Position numbers and translations under genes: made by a program. The notes under the pieces are model-generated. The model was not told the origin of the DNA, searched no databases, and saw only the letters and a list, made by a program, of their open reading frames with translations. A stretch of DNA of 64,000 nt from an uncultured Bacteroidales bacterium (GTDB lineage Bacteria; Bacteroidota; Bacteroidia; Bacteroidales; F082), in contig CAMHFN010000001.1 of the NCBI GenBank assembly GCA_946184615.1, positions 62,001 to 126,000 on the forward strand. The letters are read 5' to 3'. The first letter of the stretch is position 1. Every line of letters begins with the position of its first letter. This document shows positions 26,744 through 35,527 of this stretch, piece after piece.

Positions 26744-28198
26744 TTATTTAGCGGCTCTGATGGTTGTCGTCTCACCAATCCAGCCACCGACAGTGTAAGA
26801 CTGGCCTTCGGCATAGTCATTAAAGAAGATAGTCTCCGTTGTGGGGAAATGCTGTCTGTAAGAAGCAGCCAAACTGTTGGCGCGGCTGGCGACCGATGAG
26901 TCAATGCTGGCAGCTCTGGCGAATTTGTCAACAGCGACCCAGTAGGCTTCTTTACCACCGAACTTCAAATCAGAGAGCGAATTCGCCGAAGCGGCATACG
27001 CCATTCCGATGATGATGTAAGGTTCACCGGCGGTCGGGTCAACAGAAGCAGCTCTGCGGGCAGCATCACGGCACTTACCGAAACTGTTGATGTTCAGATA
27101 GCAGTACGCCAGGTTTCTGTACGCTCTGTAGACGCGGTCGTTGTTCGAAGCAGAAGTGGCTTGTTCGAAGTATTTGGCAGCTTCACCGTTCTTGCCATCC
27201 TTAAAGAGCTTGACACCAATGTTGTAGGCAGCCTCGGGACTGGGTTCCAGATCATACAGTTTCTTACTGGCATCGAGGAAGAGTTTCGAATCGGTGCATT
27301 CCTTCTTATCAAGGATGGTGGTAATGCGTTTCAACAGAACGATATCGTCAGGTGTCTCAGCCATCTTGGCAGTGAAGACCTTGATCAAATCCTCGCAGGA
27401 AGCATACGGCTGGAAGAGGTTGTCCAGGTTGTTTTTCACACCTTTATTAATATTAATGGACTTTTCGTTCTTCTCAATTTGTTTATCGAAACCAGCCAGG
27501 GCATCGTTGTCACCCGTTTCTTCGGCGTTAGCTTTGGCTTCTACGAGCTGTGCTTCCTTTTCGGCCAGTTCCTTGATATTGTCATCAATCACATCCGACA
27601 GTTCCTGATAGACGTTGATGATCGTCATCTTTTCTTCCTTGCCAGCGCTTGCCATATCGATGGTTGCTTTGAAATAGGCATCGATATAAGCACCTTGCAT
27701 TTGCGAAGGATCGAGGGCAACGGCTTCTTTCAGCACGTTGTAGGCTTCTTCGTAACGGTTTTTATTATAAGTGTAGATCATCATACCCTTACGCCCCTTG
27801 ATATTGGCGACTTGAGAAGCACCCGTCTTGGGATCGGAGGGGAAATACTGAGCTCTTGCATCCATCAACAGGCAAAGCGTGTCGATATAAGCATCCTTGT
27901 CTTTAGGATTTTGGCGAATCAGGTAATCCAGAATTTTCTCGCCATTGGTGTAGGTGTACTGACTGGCACGGGGGCAGGTGAGGAACACCTCACGCCAAGC
28001 AGAGATCATCTCGGCATTGACGGACTCGGGGGCGAACTTGGCGGCTTCCCATTGCTTGTAGTACTCACGGTAAACCGAAAGCTTGGTGACACAGTTGGCA
28101 CTGTCAGCACCATATTTCGATTCTACGACTTCTTGTGCGGAAACACTCAAGGCCATTCCTAAAATAACAGCCAGGATCGCAATTCTCTTTGTTTTCAT
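26744..28198 (-). CDS. Periplasmic tetratricopeptide-repeat protein
   Basis: A 484-residue exported protein (signal peptide about residues 1-21, cleaved after VSAQ). Helical repeats cover most of the length, with clearer TPR units around residues 150-180 and 325-405 (for example AAYNIGVKLFKDGKNGEAAKYFEQA and VYRAYRNLAYCYLNINSFGKCRDAARRA shapes) and a coiled-coil stretch near 210-245. No enzymatic motif is seen. Lying between an outer-membrane protein and lptC, it is likely a scaffold in envelope assembly. The last residues (GWIGETTTIRAAK) are not repeat-like. Confidence 0.82.
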   Translation of the reverse strand: MKTKRIAILAVILGMALSVSAQEVVESKYGADSANCVTKLSVYREYYKQWEAAKFAPESVNAEMISAWREVFLTCPRASQYTYTNGEKILDYLIRQNPKDKDAYIDTLCLLMDARAQYFPSDPKTGASQVANIKGRKGMMIYTYNKNRYEEAYNVLKEAVALDPSQMQGAYIDAYFKATIDMASAGKEEKMTIINVYQELSDVIDDNIKELAEKEAQLVEAKANAEETGDNDALAGFDKQIEKNEKSININKGVKNNLDNLFQPYASCEDLIKVFTAKMAETPDDIVLLKRITTILDKKECTDSKLFLDASKKLYDLEPSPEAAYNIGVKLFKDGKNGEAAKYFEQATSASNNDRVYRAYRNLAYCYLNINSFGKCRDAARRAASVDPTAGEPYIIIGMAYAASANSLSDLKFGGKEAYWVAVDKFARAASIDSSVASRANSLAASYRQHFPTTETIFFNDYAEGQSYTVGGWIGETTTIRAAK

Positions 28199-28225
28199 TG
28201 TTTTCTTGTTTTTATGGTTTAACTA

Positions 28226-29527
28226 TTATTTATACTTTCTCTTTTGGAACCAGCGTTCAAAGACAGACACACCGACGGTAAGATTCACGTAACTCTCTTT
28301 GATGAGGTTAGCAGATTTCGTGCCACAATTTCCCACTTCCAAAGCGAGGTCTACTTTAGAAAGGGTACGAGGAACGGGAAGGCTCAACCCCACAGTGGCA
28401 CCCATCTTATTGATTGACTGCCCATTAATATTCAAGAAGGACTGCTCATAGAAAGCACCTAAACGGTACGAAACGCGGGTCCAATAGCTCGAAATAGAGG
28501 TGGAAGTTGGCAGGAACTCGCCTCCTACTGCCACACTCCAAGAATCCTGGAGTCCTTCATTGACCCCATTACGAGCAAAAGCACTCCATTGAGCCCAATT
28601 GAAGTCGGCACCAATTCTCCATCGGTTATTTTTTTGCAACGACACGCCGAAACCCAAAGCATGGGGCATACTGTAAGATGCTTTTTCATCAATGGCATAG
28701 GCAACAGTGTCGATCAGATACTCTATCACACTGGATAAATTTTCCACGTCATCGGCTTCGATGGTACGGATGAAAGTCGTTTGTTTTCCACGAAGACCTA
28801 TTTTCTGGTTGTAGGTGGCACCGACATTCAAGGTCAAGCCATTCCCGACACGGCCTTGATACATCAAACCATAGTCGAACATAAACGAACGCACCATCAT
28901 ATCACGACTACGACGCGAACAGATGATATAGGTGGAATCAGGATATGCCAACGTAGTAGTGGATTTACTGTCACCAAACACAAAACTCGCATTGGCACCC
29001 ACAGCGAAATGGTTACCCAAACGGAAAGCATTGCCCCAATACACTTGATTCAATCCTCCTTCCCCTTTGAAAAGTTCCGCACAGTTGCCCACCTGATCAC
29101 TATGGTAAGTCGTAAGGATGTTATACCCAACATTGCTGTAAGGCTGGACTCCCATAGCCATTTTCCACCAACTATTCAGAGAAAAACCCATCGACACATA
29201 ATCCAACGAGGCACAGGCGGCACGTTCGGAGAGGGTTGACGTACTGAAATTCGAGGATTTGGCATATATGCCAGCATCAAAAAGAAATGCAAGCGTGTCA
29301 ATCATCGCGTATGAGGCGGGGTTACCAGCGTTCACCATGTTTTTATCGCCCATGGCATTGGTCACGCCACCCATGCCTTTAAGACGAGTATTCATGGTTT
29401 TGTTCCGTACTTGTCCGATGCCGAACATGGAATAAGGCGAATCTACGTTGGATTGAGCGATAACACTACCCATTAAAGCGATGGCAAAAGCCGTCAATAT
29501 CAGTTTTTTAACAAAATGATCCTTCAT
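28226..29527 (-). CDS. Outer-membrane beta-barrel protein
   Basis: A 433-residue protein with a signal peptide (cleaved after GSVIAQ) and an N-terminal conserved segment SPYSMFGIGQVRNKTMNTRLKGMGG split over residues 24-48. Alternating amphipathic strands follow, ending in aromatic residues (VGVSVFERWFQKRKYK), as in FadL/OmpP1-type barrels. It is probably a porin or transport channel in the outer membrane. Start chosen at the ATG 29527; the open frame continues upstream through the tRNA-Phe gene but that part is not protein-like. First gene of the OMP-TPR-lptC-CorC-ppiD operon. Confidence 0.82.
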   Translation of the reverse strand: MKDHFVKKLILTAFAIALMGSVIAQSNVDSPYSMFGIGQVRNKTMNTRLKGMGGVTNAMGDKNMVNAGNPASYAMIDTLAFLFDAGIYAKSSNFSTSTLSERAACASLDYVSMGFSLNSWWKMAMGVQPYSNVGYNILTTYHSDQVGNCAELFKGEGGLNQVYWGNAFRLGNHFAVGANASFVFGDSKSTTTLAYPDSTYIICSRRSRDMMVRSFMFDYGLMYQGRVGNGLTLNVGATYNQKIGLRGKQTTFIRTIEADDVENLSSVIEYLIDTVAYAIDEKASYSMPHALGFGVSLQKNNRWRIGADFNWAQWSAFARNGVNEGLQDSWSVAVGGEFLPTSTSISSYWTRVSYRLGAFYEQSFLNINGQSINKMGATVGLSLPVPRTLSKVDLALEVGNCGTKSANLIKESYVNLTVGVSVFERWFQKRKYK

Positions 29528-29585
29528 TACAGTCTGTTTCAGCGTGCAAATATCCAAAAAAAAACCGAATTTTTTTAAAAAATTG

Positions 29586-29615
29586 TTGTCGATTTCAAAA
29601 AAAGCTGTATTTTTG
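29586..29615 (+). promoter_or_regulatory. Promoter of tRNA-Phe
   Basis: TTG (29586-29588), 19 bases, then TATTTTTG (29608-29615), the full Bacteroidota -33/-7 arrangement, ending 16 bases before the tRNA. Confidence 0.7.
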
Positions 29616-29631
29616 CAGTCGCATTCAACGG

Positions 29632-29704
<73 letters not shown>

Positions 29705-29706
29705 CT

Positions 29707-29740
29707 CAAAAGCCGGACGATATCCGGCTTTTGTTTTTTT
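29707..29740 (+). terminator. Rho-independent terminator of tRNA-Phe
   Basis: A perfect 11-base stem, 29707-29717 with 29723-29733 (CAAAAGCCGGA and complement), five-base loop and seven T at 29734-29740. Confidence 0.92.
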
Positions 29741-29742
29741 AT

Positions 29743-29750
29743 TATCTTTG
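29743..29750 (+). promoter_or_regulatory. -7 element of lnt
   Basis: TATCTTTG, 15 bases before the lnt ATG and directly after the T-run of the tRNA terminator. Confidence 0.6.
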
Positions 29751-29765
29751 CCAAAATTCTTGGAA

Positions 29766-31346
29766 ATGAAAAAATACCAGAAAATACTGATGGCCATCGC
29801 TAGCGGTTTACTCCTGTGGGCGGCTTGGCCAGAGAGCGGCTTTGCCCCCTTGATTTTCATTGCTTTGGTGCCGTTGTTTTATCTTGAAGAACGGATCAGC
29901 AAAGGCGAAAAAGGCAATGTATTTTGGCTTTCGTTCCTCTCCTTTTTGGTATGGAACGTGCTGACCACATGGTGGGTTTGGAATGCCACCCCCGCCGCCA
30001 TACTGGCATGGATCCTGAACGCTCTGTTCATGTCGACCGTGTTTTGGGCCTTCCATTTCACCAAGATGAGACTCCACAACAGTCTCATCGGCAATTTCTT
30101 ACTCATACCCTATTGGATGGCTTTTGAATTCCTGCATTACTACTGGGCAGCGAAATGGCCTTGGCTTCATCTCGGAAATGTCTTTTCCACCTGCACCACC
30201 TGGGTTCAATGGTATTCTGTGACAGGCGTGGCAGGAGGAACCTTATGGATATTGTTAATTAATGTATTGATTACAAATATTTTAAGTGCTGCTGACAAAA
30301 AAACACGTTGGTGGAATACGGGGGCTGCCATAGCCTTATTGTCCTTGCCAGTAATAGGGAGTAAGATAGCCTATAACCAATATGAGGAAAAGGGCGAGGA
30401 CACTGAAGTGATCGTGATCCAACAGAACTGCGACCCGTGGAACGAACAGTTCGACTCTCAGTTCAACGACAAAACCATACAACGTAATGTGGATCTTGCA
30501 GAGAAGCTAGTGACTCCCCAGACCCAATTCGTGGTCAGCTCTGAATCGGCTATTGAAGAAGGCATTTGGCTTGACCGGATGGATGAAGTGAAAGCCTTTA
30601 AAATCATCGGACAGTTTACCGAGGCACATCCCAACTGCTGTTTCGTTATCGGAGGTTTCTCCTATGATTGGGTGCCCAAAGGGATGGAAGATGATTTCCC
30701 AGCGCGTCAAATTGGAAGCAGCGATCGTTATTACTATGCCTACAACTCCACATGGCTTATCGACACCCTGAACGTGCAGCATCGCAACAAGTCGAAACTG
30801 ACTCCGGCTGTGGAAGCCATTCCCGAATGGATGGGATTCCTGAAACACTTCAGCCTCACTGTGGGTATTGCGAGAGGGACTTTGAAGACCGACCCCTATC
30901 CACATAACATGAGTTTCGGCGAGCATCAGGTGGGAGTAGCCATCTGCTATGAATCCGCCTTCGGAGGCTACGTGAGCGAGTTCGTTCGCAAAGGTGCCGA
31001 CCTGCTGTTTGTGAGCACCAATGACGGCTGGTGGGGAGACACCCCGGGGTATAAGCAACATTTCGAGTTCTCGAAACTACGCGCCATTGAAAACCGTCGC
31101 TGCGTGGCCCGCTCAGCCAACACCGGCCGATCCGGCTTCTTCAACCAAAAAGGCGATGTCCTGCAATCCACCGAATACTGGAAGGAAGATGTCATCAAGG
31201 CTACGTTGAAAGCCAACACCGAGAAAACCTTCTATTCCAAGCACGGCGATTATCTTTATAGGATCGCGATGTGGATGACATACGGTTTGTTGTTGGTTAC
31301 CCTGGTTTTGACTATCCTGGGCAGATTGCGTCATGGAAAGCGTTAA
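29766..31346 (+). CDS. lnt: Apolipoprotein N-acyltransferase
   Basis: A 526-residue inner-membrane enzyme that adds the third acyl chain to the N-terminal cysteine of lipoproteins. About six N-terminal membrane helices (to residue 215) precede a periplasmic nitrilase-type domain, followed by a C-terminal helix. The catalytic triad is visible as SSESAIEEG (Glu), NKSKLTPAVEAIPEW (Lys) and VAICYESAFGG (Cys, near residue 400). STNDGWWGDTPGYKQHFEFSK is also standard. The length is normal. The window contains many lipobox proteins that would be its substrates. The last 14 bases overlap the next gene, so both are one transcript. Confidence 0.95.
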   Translation: MKKYQKILMAIASGLLLWAAWPESGFAPLIFIALVPLFYLEERISKGEKGNVFWLSFLSFLVWNVLTTWWVWNATPAAILAWILNALFMSTVFWAFHFTKMRLHNSLIGNFLLIPYWMAFEFLHYYWAAKWPWLHLGNVFSTCTTWVQWYSVTGVAGGTLWILLINVLITNILSAADKKTRWWNTGAAIALLSLPVIGSKIAYNQYEEKGEDTEVIVIQQNCDPWNEQFDSQFNDKTIQRNVDLAEKLVTPQTQFVVSSESAIEEGIWLDRMDEVKAFKIIGQFTEAHPNCCFVIGGFSYDWVPKGMEDDFPARQIGSSDRYYYAYNSTWLIDTLNVQHRNKSKLTPAVEAIPEWMGFLKHFSLTVGIARGTLKTDPYPHNMSFGEHQVGVAICYESAFGGYVSEFVRKGADLLFVSTNDGWWGDTPGYKQHFEFSKLRAIENRRCVARSANTGRSGFFNQKGDVLQSTEYWKEDVIKATLKANTEKTFYSKHGDYLYRIAMWMTYGLLLVTLVLTILGRLRHGKR

Positions 31347-32280
31347 ACTATCCCTAGGTCCCTTCCAAGGCATTACTGACGCCCCCTTCCGGAACGTCTT
31401 CAAGAAGCATTTTGGCGGCATCGACAAATACTACACTCCCTTTTTTACAGGCATCCAGAAAGACCATGCCAAAAACATGCAAGTGGAGGAAATCGATCCC
31501 CGTTTCAATGACGTGGAGACGCTGACTCCTCAGATTTTAAGCACCGATGCCGAGGAGATACTTAGGTTTGCCTATCAATGCAAAGAGCTGGGTTACAAGG
31601 AAATCAACCTGAACATGGGCTGTCCTTTCCCTAGGGTCGCCAACAAGAAACGCGGAAGTGGTCTCCTTCCCTATCCCGAGAAGATCGAGGTCATGCTCAA
31701 TGCCGTATTTGAGCGCATCGATCTGAAATTCAGCATCAAATGCCGCTTAGGATATTTTAATCCAGAGGAGATCTTCCCCGTTATCGAGGTTTTCAACCAT
31801 TATCCTCTGAGCGAGTTGATCATCCATCCACGAATTGGCAAGCAGTTGTATAAAGGTGATGCCGACGTGAAGCGTTTCGCTGAATTGATTCCAATGATCA
31901 AGGCACCTTTGGTTTATAACGGAGACATCGTTTCGATGGAAAGCTTTGGGCGAATTCGCGAACAAGTTCAGCCAGTGAATGAGTTCATGCTGGGACGAGG
32001 TTTGCTGGCGAATCCTTTTCTTGCTGAGGAAATCAAAGGCGTTTGGGAAGATGACAAGAAAGAGCGGCTTCACGCTTACGTGATAGACCTTTACGAAGAA
32101 CGGCTACATCACGCCGGAGGCAGCCCCAAGGTGTTAGGCAGGATGAAGGAACTATGGTCCTATCTCATGAACTCGTTCGATGAGTCACAGGACATCTGGC
32201 GCAAGATTAAGAAAATCAATGCGCTAAAAGAATACGAGGAAGCGGTGGAAACCGTTTTTCGAGAGCACCAAGTTATTTAA
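31333..32280 (+). CDS. tRNA-dihydrouridine synthase
   Basis: A 315-residue FMN enzyme of the Dus family, reducing uridines in the D-loop of tRNA. It has LGPFQGITDAPFRN at the start, NLNMGCPFPRVANKKRGSGLL with the catalytic cysteine near residue 98, SIKCRLGY and IIHPRIGKQLYKGDAD (His/Arg for FMN and tRNA), and YNGDIVS plus MLGRGLLANPFL. I cannot tell DusA, B or C from these segments. It overlaps lnt by 14 bases and runs 8 bases into the convergent nitroreductase. Confidence 0.9.
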   Translation: MESVKLSLGPFQGITDAPFRNVFKKHFGGIDKYYTPFFTGIQKDHAKNMQVEEIDPRFNDVETLTPQILSTDAEEILRFAYQCKELGYKEINLNMGCPFPRVANKKRGSGLLPYPEKIEVMLNAVFERIDLKFSIKCRLGYFNPEEIFPVIEVFNHYPLSELIIHPRIGKQLYKGDADVKRFAELIPMIKAPLVYNGDIVSMESFGRIREQVQPVNEFMLGRGLLANPFLAEEIKGVWEDDKKERLHAYVIDLYEERLHHAGGSPKVLGRMKELWSYLMNSFDESQDIWRKIKKINALKEYEEAVETVFREHQVI

Positions 32281-32914
32281 TCCAATACACGTAATTGTCC
32301 TTGCGAGGTGCGGCTTCAGGGTAATCGCCAGCCGTGTAACCAAGGATGCAGTTGCCAATACCGACATACTTGGTATCGTCAATGCCGAGGTCACGTAAGA
32401 TGGCTTTACCTTCTTCCATCTCGAAGACTTCTTTGGCACGGTGGATCCAGCAGGAACCCAAACCTTTGGCATGGCAGGCGTTGAGCAAATTGCCCATCAC
32501 CAAGGAGCCATCCTCTTTCCAAGTGAAGGCAGCGGTAGTGTCGGCCAACACGACCAGCACCACGGGAGCGCCATAGAAGGGATCCATGTCGTCGCGACCG
32601 AAGACGCTGGCGTTGAGTTTGCTCAGACGATCGCGCACCTCACGGTTGGTAACGGCAACAATGATGGGAGCCTGGCGGTTCATGCCCGTCGGGGCGTAGG
32701 TGCCCGCTTTACAGATTTCTTCAATCACCTCCATGGGAGGCACTTCATCGGTGTAGCTGCGCACGCTACGACGTGTCAGCAGATCGTTCATCGTAGTATT
32801 CATTTCAGTTTCATTTTTGTTCTCACAAGTTTTTTCGTTAGCGGCTTTTTCGCCACAACAGCTTGCCATCGCAAGAGCAACGGCAGCGAGTAAAATCAAA
32901 GATAGTTTATTCAT
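32273..32914 (-). CDS. Nitroreductase-family flavoprotein with a lipoprotein signal
   Basis: A 213-residue nitroreductase-fold protein. Residues 38-213 form the FMN-binding domain (RRSVRSYTDE, PTGMNRQAPIIV, LNACHAKGLGSCWIHRAKE, IGNCILGYTAG). The N-terminus is a lipoprotein signal peptide with lipobox MASCCGEK, followed by a short polar linker rich in K, E and N. FMN reductases of this family are normally cytoplasmic, so a lipid-anchored periplasmic form is unusual; Met38 could be an alternative cytoplasmic start. The 3' end overlaps the dus gene by 8 bases (convergent). Confidence 0.85.
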   Translation of the reverse strand: MNKLSLILLAAVALAMASCCGEKAANEKTCENKNETEMNTTMNDLLTRRSVRSYTDEVPPMEVIEEICKAGTYAPTGMNRQAPIIVAVTNREVRDRLSKLNASVFGRDDMDPFYGAPVVLVVLADTTAAFTWKEDGSLVMGNLLNACHAKGLGSCWIHRAKEVFEMEEGKAILRDLGIDDTKYVGIGNCILGYTAGDYPEAAPRKDNYVYWIK

Positions 32915-32939
32915 TTTTCAAGAGATTATAGTTTGACTA

Positions 32940-32947
32940 CAAAGGTA
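32940..32947 (-). promoter_or_regulatory. -7 element of the nitroreductase gene
   Basis: TACCTTTG on the minus strand, 25 bases before the ATG of the long (lipoprotein) form, which supports that start. Confidence 0.6.
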
Positions 32948-33106
32948 TTAAAATTCCGATTAAGAATAAGAAAAAAAGAACAAATACCCATCCAATATCT
33001 CTACCAACAATTTTATATTACACTGATTATCAGCTATTAGTAATTATCGATTGCCAAAACATCTCTACCTGGACCCTACCCTTGAAAAAACAAGGTTTTT
33101 TCCTTA

Positions 33107-33114
33107 TACTTTTG
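33107..33114 (+). promoter_or_regulatory. -7 element of the outer-membrane receptor gene
   Basis: TACTTTTG, 29 bases before the ATG at 33144; a TTG lies at 33082-33084, 22 bases upstream. Confidence 0.55.
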
Positions 33115-33143
33115 CTAGCATGAAATAACAAACACTTCATGCC

Positions 33144-35408
33144 ATGAAAAGAAAAGCCCTGTTTTTGCTGATGACTTGCTTCTTGTCATTCTCTCTAATC
33201 GCCCAGAACGAAGTACCCGAAACAAAGAAAACCGAACCTGATAGCCTGAAAATGAAAAACGACAGCCTGCTGATGACTGCTGACACTTTGCTATTAGAAG
33301 GTGTCTCCATCACTGCGGAACGTCCACTCTTCTCGGTAGAGGGAGAGAAAACAGTGTATCAAGTCTCCGACGACCCTTCGGTGCAATCCGGGGTGGCCTC
33401 CGATGCCTTACAAAATGCCCCTGGGGTCAGTGTGGATGTGGAAGGCAACATCACGCTGCGCGGTGCTTCGGACGTAGAAATTTGGATCAACGACCAGCCT
33501 TCACACCTCACGAAAGAGAACCTGAAGGCCTACATCCAGACCTTGCCCGCCAATGCCATCAACCGCATCGAGGTCATCACCAACCCTTCGGCCAAATGGG
33601 CCACTGACGCTGACGGCATCATCAACATCGTGATGAACAACAAGATCAAACGGAATGAGTTTTTATGCTTCGGCACCAACGTCTCTTCGCAACCTTACGT
33701 GATGCCATGGGCTTCCTACGTCTGGAAAAACGACCGATGGACCGTGAACGCTTTCGCCAGCAGTTATTTTTATCATGGCGAAGCGAAATCGGAAAACGAC
33801 AGGAACCTGTTTATCAGAGATGAAAACGGAGCGTTCATCCCGACAAGCCAGACCCATAGCATTCGGTATGACAAATACTTCACCTACAGTCCAGGGGGCT
33901 CTCTTAACGTCACTTACACGCCCAACGAGAAGAACACCTTCGCGTTGTGGTTAAACTGCTGGGACTCCTTCGGCCCAGTGGAAGGCACCACTGAACGGAA
34001 ACGAACGGAGTTCATGGAGCAGGCGGGCACATACGAATATGTGTTTGTCAACCATTCCCATACCAATTACTTGTTTCTCAACTCGGGCTTGTATTACCAA
34101 CACAAGTTCAATGAGGAAGGGCATAACTTGTCCGTTCGCGCCAATGGCAACTGGAACCGCAATGCCGTGCCATTGGAGGACCGCACCACCTACACCCTGC
34201 CTTCGCCCCGAGAGGATGCTTTTCGCATGGACTACCTCATGTCAAGCGTACCTTTATCGGCCAATATCGATTACAACCTTCCCTACTCGAAAAACGGAGA
34301 AATCAGCCTGGGGCTCAATGGCAGCTGGGAGTCAGGCTTCACACGGAACGACGTTGACACCTTGATTGGGAACACATACGTGCACGATCCGATCATGAGC
34401 TACCACTATCGCACCAAAGACCAGAAATTGGGCGGTTATCTCATGGTACAGCATCGATTTGGCAACTTTACGATTCAACCCGGCATCAACCTGAACTACT
34501 ATCGAACCAGCATCGTCTATCCTGATACACCTAATTATCCGTATATTATTGATTTTCAACAATATCATTATTTCAACGTCACACCATCGCTCCACCTCTC
34601 CTATCGCACACCCTCGATGCACAACTTCAAGTTGAGTTATTCCAGAAGGGTCAACCACCCCACGGCAAAACAGCTCAGTCCTTTCAACATCTACGACACC
34701 GAGACCTACCTCACGGGCAATCCATCACTGGAACCTGTTTACACCCAAAACTTAGAAGCAAGCTGGACCAAATACTGGAACGACTTCGGTTCGGTGGGGT
34801 TGACGGGTTACTACAAAGGCAAGAAAAACGAGATCACCTCTATCAACGAATCGGGGTTTCATGAGCATTACGGCCGGGTGGTCCTTTTCTCGAGGCCTGT
34901 CAACGTAGGACGTTCTTACATGGCGGGCGGTGAGTTCAGCATGATGTACCGACCCAATGGGATGTTCAACCTGCGGTTTTATGCCAATGTATATGATTCC
35001 TATCTTGAGACCAATTATGGGGTATTGGATCAATTGGAAAAAAACGAGATGTGGTCATACAGTCTTCAACTGAGCGCCTGGGCCAAGCTATGGGACCGAC
35101 TGGAGATTCACGCCTCTGGACATTATTCCTCGCCCATACAGCGTTTGTTCAACCAGGTCGGTGCCAACTATTCCATCGATTGCGGGATGCGCACCGATTT
35201 CTTCAACCATAAGCTTTCTGTGTTTGTCAATGGGTATGACTTGTTCGGCTTGATGCGATATAGCAACACCTACACCAATCCGATCTCAAGCGGCAGCTAC
35301 TCCAGCCGAAGCAACTCCACCTATCTTTGTGCTGGGTTCACCCTGCGTTTCGGGAATGTCGAATTGGAGAACGAGGCACAGACCGCAGGAGAAAAGGGAG
35401 GACAATAA
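33144..35408 (+). CDS. TonB-dependent-receptor-like outer-membrane protein
   Basis: A 754-residue outer-membrane protein. A signal peptide (cleaved after SLIAQ) is followed by a polar linker and a plug-like domain (about residues 48-170: GVSITAERPLFSVEGEKTVYQVSDD, then a LQNAPGVSVDVEGNITLRG and RIEVITNPSAKWATDADGIINIVM shape, each in part) and a beta-barrel typical of the outer-membrane beta-barrel-3 group. No carboxypeptidase-like N-terminal repeat or partner SusD gene is present, so the substrate is not predictable; metal chelates or oligopeptides are possible. A membrane-bound regulator lies 119 bases downstream on the same strand. Confidence 0.85.
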   Translation: MKRKALFLLMTCFLSFSLIAQNEVPETKKTEPDSLKMKNDSLLMTADTLLLEGVSITAERPLFSVEGEKTVYQVSDDPSVQSGVASDALQNAPGVSVDVEGNITLRGASDVEIWINDQPSHLTKENLKAYIQTLPANAINRIEVITNPSAKWATDADGIINIVMNNKIKRNEFLCFGTNVSSQPYVMPWASYVWKNDRWTVNAFASSYFYHGEAKSENDRNLFIRDENGAFIPTSQTHSIRYDKYFTYSPGGSLNVTYTPNEKNTFALWLNCWDSFGPVEGTTERKRTEFMEQAGTYEYVFVNHSHTNYLFLNSGLYYQHKFNEEGHNLSVRANGNWNRNAVPLEDRTTYTLPSPREDAFRMDYLMSSVPLSANIDYNLPYSKNGEISLGLNGSWESGFTRNDVDTLIGNTYVHDPIMSYHYRTKDQKLGGYLMVQHRFGNFTIQPGINLNYYRTSIVYPDTPNYPYIIDFQQYHYFNVTPSLHLSYRTPSMHNFKLSYSRRVNHPTAKQLSPFNIYDTETYLTGNPSLEPVYTQNLEASWTKYWNDFGSVGLTGYYKGKKNEITSINESGFHEHYGRVVLFSRPVNVGRSYMAGGEFSMMYRPNGMFNLRFYANVYDSYLETNYGVLDQLEKNEMWSYSLQLSAWAKLWDRLEIHASGHYSSPIQRLFNQVGANYSIDCGMRTDFFNHKLSVFVNGYDLFGLMRYSNTYTNPISSGSYSSRSNSTYLCAGFTLRFGNVELENEAQTAGEKGGQ

Positions 35409-35504
35409 AAACGGAAAACAGAGAACGGAAAATACCCCGTAGGGGTTAAAGATCGGTAGAAACGGAAAACGGAGCGTTTTGTTAGAAGATAAAAACAAAA
35501 TGAT

Positions 35505-35512
35505 TATTTTTG
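35505..35512 (+). promoter_or_regulatory. -7 element of the membrane regulator gene
   Basis: TATTTTTG, 15 bases before the ATG at 35528. The upstream spacer repeats AAACGGAAAAC-GAG (about 35409 and 35460) and has a small CCCCGTAGGGG hairpin. Confidence 0.55.
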
Positions 35513-35527
35513 CGTTGGAATAATACC

